From DATCVR01 sp036566745 (GTDB lineage: Bacteria; Actinomycetota; Actinomycetes; Jiangellales; Jiangellaceae), in assembly GCA_036566745.1 (NCBI GenBank), contig DATCVR010000409.1:1-13956 (forward strand): DNA of 13,956 nt, in the 5' to 3' direction. The notes under the pieces were generated by a model. The model saw only the letters and a list, made by a program, of their open reading frames with translations, had not been told where the DNA came from and ran no database searches. Made by a program: the position numbers and the translations under genes. How positions within the stretch are numbered: the stretch's first letter is position 1; every line of letters starts with the position of its first letter. Below, piece by piece: positions 1 to 7,404 of this stretch.

Positions 1-1505
1 TCGCGGCGGTCGCGCCCGCGGTCGCCGCTCAGCTCGCGGCTGTCGTACTGCCAGCGCCCGAGCGCCTGGGTGTACTCGTCGCGCTGGGAGAACCACGGCT
101 TGAGCTGGCCGATCCGCTGGCGCCAGCCCGAGATGGACGCCTTGGGGACGACCGCCGGGCACATGACCTGGACCCGCCCCAGCTCGCGCGAGCCCCGGGC
201 ATAGCGCCCCGCGATGCCGAGCGCGGTGACCTCGAAGCCCCACTGTGACACGGTCTGGGCGTACTTGAGCACCCGCGAGTCGATGACGATGTCGTTGCCG
301 GCGACCATGACGACCTTGGGCCCGACCCACTCGGGCTTCCAGTCGGCCGGCACGTCGCTGCCGCCGGTGAGGAAGGCCTCGAGCACGCCCGCGGAGTAGC
401 GGCCGTCGTGGACCGCGGTCACGAACCGGGTGCCTTCGGTGGCGGCGGCCCGGGCGTGGTCACGGTCGGCGATCAGGCCCCGCACGACCTCCTCGAGCGA
501 GTCCGGGGTGACCTCGACGATCGGCAGCTCGACGCCGGCCTCGTCGACGATGCGCTGACGGACGTGGTCGGCGACGTGGCCGAGCACGATCCGCCCCGCG
601 GCCATCGCCTCGCAGGCGGCCACGCCGTAGCTGCCCACGCGGACCTGGTCGACGACCATGTCGGCGTCCTTGTAGACCGCCGGCATGTCGGCGGGGGCGA
701 CGCCCTCGACCCGGCGGTACTCGATGACGCCTTCCTCGGCCATCCGCCGGAGGATCGGGTCGATGAGGTCGGAGCCCTTGATCTTCGACTTGCTCGGTGC
801 GTGGGCGACGATGGGCCGCTCACGCTCCATGACCGGGGCGTCGCTGCGCCAGTGGTCGATGTCGACCACGACCGGGCACCAACGCGCGTTGGGCACGAAG
901 TCGAGGAGGTCGGGGGTGGAGACGAACACATGGCCCGGGAAGCTCGTGAACAGGTCGACCGAGCGCCGGGCGGTCTTCTCGAGGATGTTCACCGTGCGGT
1001 CGTCGAGGTCGGGGAAGGGTGACCATTCCTCGATCTCGACGTGCAGGCTCGGGATGCGCGCCTCGGAGCCGTGGGCGATCAGCGCGACCTCGACACCGGC
1101 CTTGAGCAGCACCGGGATGTCGTGGGAGGCGTCACCGCCGTGCAGCTTGCCGAAGAACGGGCGGTTGGCCTCGAGCAGGGCGTGGGTGTAGTTCGTCATG
1201 ACGAACTTCTCGAACCCGGCCTGCCAGGCGGAGTCGTCGCTGTAGATCGATGCCGGCACGGCGTAGTCGACCGGGTAGTCGAGCCCGCCCTTGACCACGG
1301 CGTAGGAGTGCGCGCCCACGTCGGACACGTGCGATCGAGCCGCCCGCGCCCACTGCGTGCCCTGCCCAGCGAAATTCGTGGGGCCGACCAGGAGCCGGAC
1401 CGGTGTGTCCAGAGCCGGCGGCCGCGCCGACGGGGCCTGGGGGGTGGTCGCGTCGGCCGGTGCGGTGGTGGTGCTCTCCCGCTGGACCCGTTGTCGCAGA
1501 CCCAT
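1..1505 (-). CDS. Two-domain fused glycosyltransferase, 3' end beyond the left edge
   Basis: An open frame starts at ATG 1505 and stays open to the window edge, giving 501 visible residues with no stop. Residues about 36-380 match, segment by segment, the separate glycosyltransferase at 4315..5658 (shared VGPxNxAGQG, HGSxxRIPSxH, YGVAACEAMAAGR and VHDGR motifs). After a linker of about 16 residues, residues 397-501 match the N-terminus of the glycosyltransferase at 2747..4318 (VVMxAGNDI, SRVLKYA-like, LKPWF). It therefore reads as an in-frame fusion of two GT-B enzymes that are separate genes nearby. The start is supported by an upstream GAGGAAAGG Shine-Dalgarno stretch. The second half is cut by the window, so its catalytic C-terminal domain is not seen. 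Predicted role: cytoplasmic addition of two sugars to the same glycan. Donor and acceptor are unknown. Confidence 0.85.
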   Translation of the reverse strand, partial: MGLRQRVQRESTTTAPADATTPQAPSARPPALDTPVRLLVGPTNFAGQGTQWARAARSHVSDVGAHSYAVVKGGLDYPVDYAVPASIYSDDSAWQAGFEKFVMTNYTHALLEANRPFFGKLHGGDASHDIPVLLKAGVEVALIAHGSEARIPSLHVEIEEWSPFPDLDDRTVNILEKTARRSVDLFTSFPGHVFVSTPDLLDFVPNARWCPVVVDIDHWRSDAPVMERERPIVAHAPSKSKIKGSDLIDPILRRMAEEGVIEYRRVEGVAPADMPAVYKDADMVVDQVRVGSYGVAACEAMAAGRIVLGHVADHVRQRIVDEAGVELPIVEVTPDSLEEVVRGLIADRDHARAAATEGTRFVTAVHDGRYSAGVLEAFLTGGSDVPADWKPEWVGPKVVMVAGNDIVIDSRVLKYAQTVSQWGFEVTALGIAGRYARGSRELGRVQVMCPAVVPKASISGWRQRIGQLKPWFSQRDEYTQALGRWQYDSRELSGDRGRDRR

Positions 1506-1589
1506 GCGAACCTTTCCTCGGATGTGGATGGTCGCCGATCACGTGTTCGGACGGCGGCCCGCTCTTCTCATGGCGCCGTGATGGTGCGT

Positions 1590-1624
1590 GCGGCGATCGG
1601 CCGGGCGCTCGCCCCGGACGCCGC
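1590..1624 (-). terminator. Nested GC-rich stem-loop between two glycosyltransferase genes
   Basis: The outer arms GCGGCG (1590-1595) and CGCCGC (1619-1624) pair perfectly. Inside them CCGGG (1601-1605) pairs with CCCGG (1613-1617) around a 7-base loop. It lies 20 bases after the stop of the gene ending at 1645 and upstream of the fused gene starting at 1505. No T-run follows on the minus strand, so it may be a weak terminator, an mRNA-stability element or a chance product of high GC. Confidence 0.3.
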
Positions 1625-1644
1625 GCACAAGGTTACCGTCCGTC

Positions 1645-2724
1645 TCACCGTCGCGGATCAAGCGCTCGGACGGCGGCGGCGAGCTCGGCGTAGGGCGCAT
1701 CGGACAGCTCCGCCAGCGCCCACTCGGCTCCCCGCCCGGACATCTGCTCGACCACCGCGCGATCGGAGGCCCACTCCTTGAGGTGAGCGACGACCTCCTC
1801 GGTGGACGCGGCCACCTCGCCGCCGCGCGAGGCCTCGAGGATCTCGACCATGCGGGGCAGCGGCGTCGCCAGCACGGGAATCGCGCCGGTGAGGTACTCG
1901 TACAGCTTGGAGGGCACCGCCTCGCGGAAGGCCGGGGTGTCCTCGAGCAGGGCGAACCCACACCATGCGCCCGCCGCCTCGGCCCAGGCCCGCTCGGGTG
2001 GCATCCGGCCCAGGAACCGCACTCGGCTCGACGCCGGCGAGCTCTGCTGCCAGCGGCGCACATGGTCGGCGTCGCCGGGGGCGACCGGGCCGATCACGTC
2101 GAGGCGCCACTCGGGCGCGGCCTCCATGGCCGCGAGCATCGTGTGCAGCCCGCGCGAGGCCCGCACGTCGCCGACGTAGACTGCCCGGGGCGTGGGGTCG
2201 AGCGGCTGGTTGGTGGTGAGGTGGCGACGATCGGGGAGGTTGCGCACCACAAGCCGGTTGCGCGCCCGCTGCGGCGGGATGTGGTCGTCGGCCACCACGG
2301 TGAGGTCGGCCCGCCCGGCCAGGGACTCGCTCAGCCCCACCATCCGGGCCGCCAGCCAGCCGGTGGCGCCCCGCACCCACGCGCGGTCGCGGAGCACGGC
2401 GCGGAAGTCCTCGTGGACGTCGACGACCAGCTTGCGGCGCGACAGGCGGGTACGCAGCGTGGCCCCGGGGACGAGGTCGGGGTCGAGGGTGAACAACACC
2501 CGGCCGCGAGCCTGGACCGGCACCGTGAACGACCGGCGCACCCGGGTGAGCAGGCCGCGGCGGGGCATGGTGCGCACGTCCGCCTCGGCCGGACCGTTGG
2601 CGGCCTCGCCGAGGCCGATCACCTCGACCTCGAGCCCGGCGGCGGCCAGCGCCGACACGACTCGATGCAGGCGTGCGTCGGCAACGTCGTGCGCTGTGGA
2701 CACCACCGAGACGTCGACACTCAC
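1645..2724 (-). CDS. GT4-like glycosyltransferase (359 aa)
   Basis: A GT-B fold glycosyltransferase of about the usual length. The N-terminal Rossmann-like half covers residues 1-165 (VSVVSTAHDVADARLHR, then VVDVHEDF at 100-107). The donor-binding half follows, with YVGDVRASRGLHTML at 183-197 and PSKLYEYLTGAIPVLAT at 271-287, the typical nucleotide-sugar-binding region of GT4-type enzymes. The GTG start at 2724 is preceded by GAGGTGA seven bases upstream, a good ribosome binding site. The gene begins 22 bases after the upstream glycosyltransferase ends, so it is probably in the same operon. It has no signal peptide or membrane segment, so it should act in the cytoplasm or at the inner membrane face. 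Donor, acceptor and linkage cannot be read from the sequence. Confidence 0.87.
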   Translation of the reverse strand: MSVDVSVVSTAHDVADARLHRVVSALAAAGLEVEVIGLGEAANGPAEADVRTMPRRGLLTRVRRSFTVPVQARGRVLFTLDPDLVPGATLRTRLSRRKLVVDVHEDFRAVLRDRAWVRGATGWLAARMVGLSESLAGRADLTVVADDHIPPQRARNRLVVRNLPDRRHLTTNQPLDPTPRAVYVGDVRASRGLHTMLAAMEAAPEWRLDVIGPVAPGDADHVRRWQQSSPASSRVRFLGRMPPERAWAEAAGAWCGFALLEDTPAFREAVPSKLYEYLTGAIPVLATPLPRMVEILEASRGGEVAASTEEVVAHLKEWASDRAVVEQMSGRGAEWALAELSDAPYAELAAAVRALDPRR

Positions 2725-2746
2725 CGAACCGTCACCTCTATCATCG

Positions 2747-4318
2747 TCAGCGAGCCCCCAGGGAACCGGTCAGGTGCAGCGCGTCGTCTCGCCAAGCCTC
2801 ACGCGGCAACCCACCGAGTAGGTCGTCATACATGCTACGGACCGCCTCGGCCTGCGCCGCCCACGAGAACCGGTGTCGCAGAGCTTGATCTCCTGCGATC
2901 CGGGTTTGGATGGTATCGAACTTCGCCAGCACCTCGCCGACCGCCCTGGCGAACCCCTCGGCATCCCCCGCAGGGTAGACCGCACCCAACTCGAGGTCAC
3001 GGACCAAGGCCGCCTGTGCGGGCGTGTCGCTGGTGACGATGGGCAGCCCGGCGGCGAGGTACTCACAGAACTTGTTGGTTACGGCGATGTCGTGGTTGGG
3101 GGCCCGCAGCAGCGAACTGACCCCGATCGTGGCCGAGCGGAGGTAGAGCGGGACGAGGTCGGCCTCGACGTAGGGCACGACGTGCATCCGCTTGCTCACC
3201 CCGAGCCGCGCCGCCAGCTTCTGGAGGTCGACCACCACGGAGTTGCCACGCGCCACCACCACGAGGTGGACCTCGGGCAGCAGGGGCAGCGCCCGCACGA
3301 TGGTGTCGACCCCGCGGGCACGGTTGACCCCGCCGCCGTAGACCAGCAGCGGCACGTCCGGACCGAGCCCGGCCAGTTCGCGCACGCCGGTGACCTCGGC
3401 GCCCGCCGGGACGTCGACGGGAGCGTTCAGGACGACGTCCGGGGTGCGGGCGAGCTTGTGGTCGCGCTGGAGCCAGGCCGCGAGCGGCTCGGACACGGTG
3501 GCGATCCGGTCGGTGTCGCGGATGAACTCCGCCTCGAGCTCGGCGTAGGCGGCCACCCGCCGGGGTGAGACCGCGGGAGTGCCGGGGACGTACTCGTGGG
3601 CGTCGTAGACGAGGGTGATGTGGCGTCCGTCGAGCGCCGCGCGCTGGGCGGCGCGGGCCCCGACGCCGAGCAGGTACATGTCGTGGACGTGGATGACGTC
3701 CGGGGCCAGCTCGTCGAGGAGCGGACCGAGGGTGAGTTCGGCGTCCATGAGGTCCGGCAGCACGGTGCGCCAGCGCGCGAGGCCCAGGCTGCGGTAGAGC
3801 CGGATGCGGCGGTCGCGGCCCCGGCCGGTGCCGGTGCTGGAGCTGTTGCGCGCCCACCGGATCGGGCGGGCCCGCACGGCCAGGATCTTGCGGCGCACCC
3901 GCAGCGTCGTGCCGCGCAGCGAGCGCACCCTGCGTCCGAGCGGGGTGGTGGCGGGGAGCGGCTCGGTGGACACGAGGGTCCGGCCGGCGTCGCGGGCGTC
4001 GCGCCCGGTGAGCGCGTTCAGCTCGCGTTCGGCGTACTCCCAGCGGGCGAGCGAGCGGCGGAACTCGGCGGGCGCGCCGAACCACGGCTTGAGCACGCCG
4101 AGGCGGAACCGCCAGCCGCTCGTGCTCGCGCGGTCGGGGACCTGGGGGCAGATCACCCGGACCTCGCCGATGGTGGTCTCGCCGGTGAGCCTCGGCCCGC
4201 CCAGCCCCACCGCCACGACCTCGACGCCCAGCCCGGCGACGGTGTGGGCGTACTTGAGCACCCGGACGTCGGGGAGGATGTCGTTGCCGGCCATCATGAC
4301 GACCCTGGGGCGGCTCAC
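2747..4318 (-). CDS. GT4-type glycosyltransferase with basic insert (523 aa)
   Basis: A long GT-B glycosyltransferase. The N-terminal domain begins VVMMAGNDILPDVRVLKYA (residues 6-24). A basic, Arg-rich insert at about residues 100-185 follows, then IHVHDMYLLG (209-218), YDAHEYVPG (238-246), YGGGVNRARGVDTI (327-340) and NKFCEYLAAGLPIVTSD (415-431), the donor-binding signature of GT4-like enzymes. The GTG start overlaps the upstream stop as GTGA, which suggests translational coupling with the gene at 4315..5658. Its N-terminus is closely related to the second half of the fused protein at the left edge. At 523 residues it is longer than a typical GT4 enzyme (roughly 350-420), mostly because of the insert. 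It is probably a cytoplasmic or membrane-associated sugar transferase acting with its coupled partner. Specificity is unknown. Confidence 0.88.
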   Translation of the reverse strand: MSRPRVVMMAGNDILPDVRVLKYAHTVAGLGVEVVAVGLGGPRLTGETTIGEVRVICPQVPDRASTSGWRFRLGVLKPWFGAPAEFRRSLARWEYAERELNALTGRDARDAGRTLVSTEPLPATTPLGRRVRSLRGTTLRVRRKILAVRARPIRWARNSSSTGTGRGRDRRIRLYRSLGLARWRTVLPDLMDAELTLGPLLDELAPDVIHVHDMYLLGVGARAAQRAALDGRHITLVYDAHEYVPGTPAVSPRRVAAYAELEAEFIRDTDRIATVSEPLAAWLQRDHKLARTPDVVLNAPVDVPAGAEVTGVRELAGLGPDVPLLVYGGGVNRARGVDTIVRALPLLPEVHLVVVARGNSVVVDLQKLAARLGVSKRMHVVPYVEADLVPLYLRSATIGVSSLLRAPNHDIAVTNKFCEYLAAGLPIVTSDTPAQAALVRDLELGAVYPAGDAEGFARAVGEVLAKFDTIQTRIAGDQALRHRFSWAAQAEAVRSMYDDLLGGLPREAWRDDALHLTGSLGAR

Positions 4319-5658
4319 GCGGCACCCCCGAGCAGGAACGGCCGCAGCGCCTCGGCCGAGCGGCGTCCGTCGTGGACCTCGCGGACGAACCCCGGCCCGG
4401 CCGCCGCCGCCGCGGCCGCCGCGCGACGGTCGTCGAGCAGCGACTCGATTACCTCGACCAGCGTGCCCGGGGTTGCCTCGACGATCGGCAGCTCGTGCCC
4501 GGTCGCCTCGCGGACCCTCGCCCGCACGGCATCGCCCACGAAGCTCACCACGACCCGCCCCGCGGCCATCGCCTCGCAGGCGGCCACGCCGTAGAGGCCC
4601 ATGGTGAACTGGTCGATGACGATGTCGGCGTCCTGGTACACGCCCGGCATCTCGTGCGGCTCGACGCGCTGGATGCGGCGATACTCGACGACGCCGCGCC
4701 GGTCGAGCTCCTCCATCACCGGGTCGATCAGCTGGGTGCCCTTCATCCGGCCCTTGCTGGGCGCGTGGACGACGACCGGGACGGTGCGTTCAAGCACGGG
4801 GGCGTCGGTGGCCCACGCCTCGGGGTCGACGATGCCCGGGCACCACACGGCGTCGGGGACGTAGTCGAGGAGGTCGACGGTGGAGACGTACACGTGGCCG
4901 TCGTAGCGGTTGAGCAGCCTGGCGTTGTGGGTGGCGGTGCGCTCGAGGATGGGCACCGAGTCCCAGCTGTGGTCGTGGAAGGGCGAGTCGGCGAACAGCT
5001 CGGCGTGCCGGCTCGGGATCCGCACGTCCGAGCCGTGCGAGATGAGCCCGACCTGGACACCTGCCCGGCGCAGCACGTTGATGTCGCCGTCGGCCCAGGT
5101 GCCGTTGAGGGTGCCCATGACCGGCCGCTCGGCCTCGACCAGCACGTGGCTGTAGTGGCTCAGGAGGTCCTCACGCTGTTCCTTCTGCCAGCGCTTGGAG
5201 CGGCCGTACATCGTGACCGGCACGGAGTAGTCGACCGGGAAGCCGAACGCGCCGTCGACGAACAGGAACGTCCGCGCCCCGACGCCGGGGAGGTGCCGTT
5301 CGGCGGCGCGCGCCCAGGCCCAGCCCTGCCCGGCGTAGTTGGCCGGCCCGACGAACAGCCGCACCGCGGTGTCCGGCGGGGTCGGGCGCCGTGGCAGCTC
5401 CGGCGGATCGACGTACACGGCGTACTTGGCGGCGTGCTCGACGAACCGGCGCACGCGGGCAGGCGAGCGCCGCACCGCCGCGCGCATGGGTGCCTGGATC
5501 GAGGTGGGCAGGCGATGGGCCTGCACCACGACCGCACGCGCGGCCGTGCGCACCCCGCGCGCGACGGCGGCCCGGACCCGTCGGAGCTCGGTGGACACGT
5601 GAGGAGACTCCGTTGTCGTCACGGGAGGGCTTTCAGAAGTCTTCGAGGGTGAACGCAT
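4315..5658 (-). CDS. GT-B glycosyltransferase, partner of the downstream enzyme (447 aa)
   Basis: The protein has an Arg/Ala-rich N-terminal extension (residues 1-95). A GT-B-like catalytic region follows: VRLFVGPANYAGQGWAWARA at 99-118, LISHGSDVRIPSRH at 205-218, VVVHAPSKGRMKGT at 295-308, and YGVAACEAMAAGRVVVS at 356-372, resembling the donor-site E-x7-E region. An eight-alanine tract lies at 413-420. The longest frame starts at ATG 5658 and overlaps the ATPase gene by 26 bases. GTG 5598 is an attractive alternative because GGAG lies nine bases upstream, while GTG 5622 lacks a clear site. The stop overlaps the next start (GTGA at 4318). The first half of the fused protein at the left edge is its paralogue. 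It is probably a cytoplasmic glycosyltransferase working on the exported glycan. Confidence 0.85.
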   Translation of the reverse strand: MRSPSKTSESPPVTTTESPHVSTELRRVRAAVARGVRTAARAVVVQAHRLPTSIQAPMRAAVRRSPARVRRFVEHAAKYAVYVDPPELPRRPTPPDTAVRLFVGPANYAGQGWAWARAAERHLPGVGARTFLFVDGAFGFPVDYSVPVTMYGRSKRWQKEQREDLLSHYSHVLVEAERPVMGTLNGTWADGDINVLRRAGVQVGLISHGSDVRIPSRHAELFADSPFHDHSWDSVPILERTATHNARLLNRYDGHVYVSTVDLLDYVPDAVWCPGIVDPEAWATDAPVLERTVPVVVHAPSKGRMKGTQLIDPVMEELDRRGVVEYRRIQRVEPHEMPGVYQDADIVIDQFTMGLYGVAACEAMAAGRVVVSFVGDAVRARVREATGHELPIVEATPGTLVEVIESLLDDRRAAAAAAAAGPGFVREVHDGRRSAEALRPFLLGGAA

Positions 5659-6421
5659 TCTCGCCGATCTTGAGGAACTTGTTGTACTGCTCGATGACCT
5701 TCGGCGTCTCGTCGTGCATCATCAGCTGGCCCTTGTGCAGCCACAGGGTGTGGGAGCACAGCTCGCGGATGCTGCCCAGCGCATGGCTGACCAGGCACAT
5801 GGTACTGGCGTGCTCCATGAGCGAGGTCATCTTGTTGGCGGCCTTCTGCTTGAACGTCGCGTCGCCGGCTGACAGTGCCTCGTCGATGAGCAGGATGTCG
5901 GGGTTCATGTGGACCGACACCGCGAAGGCGAGGCGGCTGTACATACCCGAGGAGTACGTGCGCATCGGCATGTCGATGAAGTCGCCGAGGTCGGCGAAGT
6001 CGGCGATCTCCTGGTACCGCTCGGTGATCTCCTTGCGGCTCATTCCCATGGCCAGCCCGCCGAGGGTGACGTTCTCGCGCCCGGACAGCGCGGCGTTGAA
6101 GCCCACGCCCAGGGCCAGCAGCGTGCTGACCTTGCCGCGCACGATGATCTTGCCCTCGGTGGGCGGCAGAATGCCCGCGAGCATCCGCATCAACGTCGAC
6201 TTCCCGGCGCCGTTGGCGCCGATGATGCCGAGGGTGGTGCCGTGGGGCACGACGAAGGAGACGTCACGGACCGCCTGGACCTCGCGCACCGCCCGCTCGC
6301 CGCGGCCGAAGCGGGTGATCGCCTGCTTGAACGTCGGCACCCGTTCGAACGTGGTGCGGTAGGTCAGCGAGACGTTCTGCACCTTGATCGCCGACGGCTT
6401 GGCGCTGGTGGGGCTCGACAC
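5633..6421 (-). CDS. Wzt-type ABC transporter ATP-binding protein, short form
   Basis: The ATPase subunit of a polysaccharide exporter, 262 aa from GTG 6421. It shows Walker A GANGAGKS (68-75), a degenerate signature YSSGM (156-160), Walker B DILLIDE (185-191) followed by ALSAGD, and the switch histidine in LVSHAL (H213). The degenerate signature and IDEALSAGD wording are typical of the teichoic acid/O-antigen (TagH/Wzt/KpsT) subfamily. It ends about 50 residues after the switch histidine, so it lacks the C-terminal carbohydrate-binding domain of long Wzt proteins. The frame can be extended to 6517, but that would overlap the permease by 86 bases and add a low-complexity Arg/Ser stretch. GTG 6421 starts 10 bases after the permease stop. 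TTG 6445 is another option. It pairs with the permease at 6432..7304 to export the lipid-linked glycan. Confidence 0.93.
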   Translation of the reverse strand: MSSPTSAKPSAIKVQNVSLTYRTTFERVPTFKQAITRFGRGERAVREVQAVRDVSFVVPHGTTLGIIGANGAGKSTLMRMLAGILPPTEGKIIVRGKVSTLLALGVGFNAALSGRENVTLGGLAMGMSRKEITERYQEIADFADLGDFIDMPMRTYSSGMYSRLAFAVSVHMNPDILLIDEALSAGDATFKQKAANKMTSLMEHASTMCLVSHALGSIRELCSHTLWLHKGQLMMHDETPKVIEQYNKFLKIGENAFTLEDF

Positions 6422-6431
6422 GGATTCGGTC

Positions 6432-7304
6432 TCAGAGACGGACAACGAACTCTCGCTCTCTCGACATGTAGAACAGCGCACCGATCGCGAGGACCGGGAG
6501 CGCCCAGGCCGCGGCACCCAGCCACAGCGACAGCGCCGGAACCTCGCCGGCGACGATGGTGTCGCCCCAGCCGCCGAGCATGGAGTACAGCGGGTTGAGC
6601 TTCATGAGGAACTCGATCCACGGGTGATCGCTGTACTTCGTGACGTCCTCGGGGTACCAGAGGACGGGCGACAGGTAGAGCCAGATCCGCAGGAAGTACG
6701 GAAGGAACGCCGTCATGTCGCGGAAATAGACCTGGATGGCGGCCACGAACATCCCCATACCGGCCGCGAACAGCGTCAGCATGAGCAAGAAGTAGACCGA
6801 GAGCAGCATCTCCCAGTGGAATCCCTGACCGAACGCCAGCCGGATGACGAAATAGACGGCGAGCGTGGGCAGGAACCGGAAGAACGCGGTCCGCAGCGCC
6901 GAGAGAGGCAACATCAGCTTGGGGAACGAGATGTTCATCAGCAGCTTGCCACCGCCCACCACGCTGCTGGCGCCGGTGGTGACCGCGCCGGAGAAGTAGT
7001 AGTAGGCGAACAGCCCGCCGACGAGGTGGACGAAGAACTCGGAGTCCCCTCGGTTCGCGATGACCTGCACCAGCAGGAAGTACACGCAGGCGAGCAGCAG
7101 CGGGTTGATGACCAGCCAGATCTGACCGAACACGGTGTTCGTGTGAGCCGCGCGCATGTTGGTGCGCGACAGCTCGTTGATGAACTGACGTCTGTGCCAG
7201 AGTTCACGAAGGTAGGGGCGCAGCCGGGGCAGGCCCGCCTTGTGCGGCTCGTAGACGTGCACCGACGGCGTGAACTCCTGCTCGTCGACGGCAACGTTTG
7301 TCAT
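6432..7304 (-). CDS. Wzm-type ABC-2 polysaccharide export permease (290 aa)
   Basis: An integral membrane permease of the ABC-2 type found in O-antigen, teichoic acid and mycobacterial galactan exporters. A cytoplasmic N-terminus (1-60) with LRELWHRRQFINELSRTNMR is followed by about six hydrophobic segments near residues 61-82, 92-113, 141-158, 165-190, 200-216 and 259-280. The family pattern VYFRDMTAFLPYFLRIWLYLSPVLW (192-216) and LNPLY (236-240) are present. The length is normal. ATG 7304 is preceded by GGAGAGG nine bases upstream, a strong ribosome binding site. The ATPase gene follows 10 bases after the stop. A 100-base gap with a nested inverted repeat separates it from the upstream glycosyltransferase, so this may be the first gene of its own transcript. 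Predicted role: translocation of undecaprenyl-linked glycan to the outer face of the membrane. Confidence 0.94.
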   Translation of the reverse strand: MTNVAVDEQEFTPSVHVYEPHKAGLPRLRPYLRELWHRRQFINELSRTNMRAAHTNTVFGQIWLVINPLLLACVYFLLVQVIANRGDSEFFVHLVGGLFAYYYFSGAVTTGASSVVGGGKLLMNISFPKLMLPLSALRTAFFRFLPTLAVYFVIRLAFGQGFHWEMLLSVYFLLMLTLFAAGMGMFVAAIQVYFRDMTAFLPYFLRIWLYLSPVLWYPEDVTKYSDHPWIEFLMKLNPLYSMLGGWGDTIVAGEVPALSLWLGAAAWALPVLAIGALFYMSREREFVVRL

Positions 7305-7334
7305 TCAGCTGAACCTCTCCGCTGATTCTGGGGT

Positions 7335-7376
7335 GCCAGCGCACTCTGTCCCATGGTGACCACAGCGCTCGCTGGC
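7335..7376 (-). promoter_or_regulatory. Nested inverted repeat in the leader of the export operon
   Basis: The outer arms GCCAGCG (7335-7341) and CGCTGGC (7370-7376) are perfect complements. Inside, after a 4-by-4 internal loop, CTGT (7346-7349) pairs with ACAG (7362-7365) around a 12-base loop. The element ends about 15 bases upstream of the permease Shine-Dalgarno (7314-7320). It could be an RNA hairpin controlling translation or a dyad operator. It matches no riboswitch class I know. Confidence 0.35.
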
Positions 7377-7404
7377 CGAGCCAGGATAATCGATGCGCGC
7401 GCCA

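Noticed and set aside
1630..1661. Possible promoter TTGATC / TAACCT upstream of the fused glycosyltransferase
   Set aside because: The spacer is 20 bases, too long for a normal promoter, and the -35 falls within the preceding gene. I could not support it.
1588..3036. 482-codon open frame on the plus strand
   Set aside because: It lies over two well-supported glycosyltransferase genes, and its translation is a low-complexity Arg/Gly/His/Pro mix with no motif. Such antisense frames are usual in DNA with very high third-position GC.
4400..4425. GCC/GGC-rich tract encoding eight alanines, considered as a phase-variation repeat
   Set aside because: It is only a short, mixed-codon alanine run in a surface helix region, and the frame is intact. 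There is no regular repeat unit long enough to argue for slippage.
2873..5652. Several plus-strand open frames of 200-430 codons over the duplicated glycosyltransferases
   Set aside because: All are opposite strongly supported genes, share the same compositional look, and have no plausible start signals or family motifs.
5633..6517. Longer start (ATG 6517) for the ABC ATPase
   Set aside because: It would overlap the permease by 86 bases and add an Arg/Ser-rich stretch unlike other exporters. Starts just after the permease stop are more natural.
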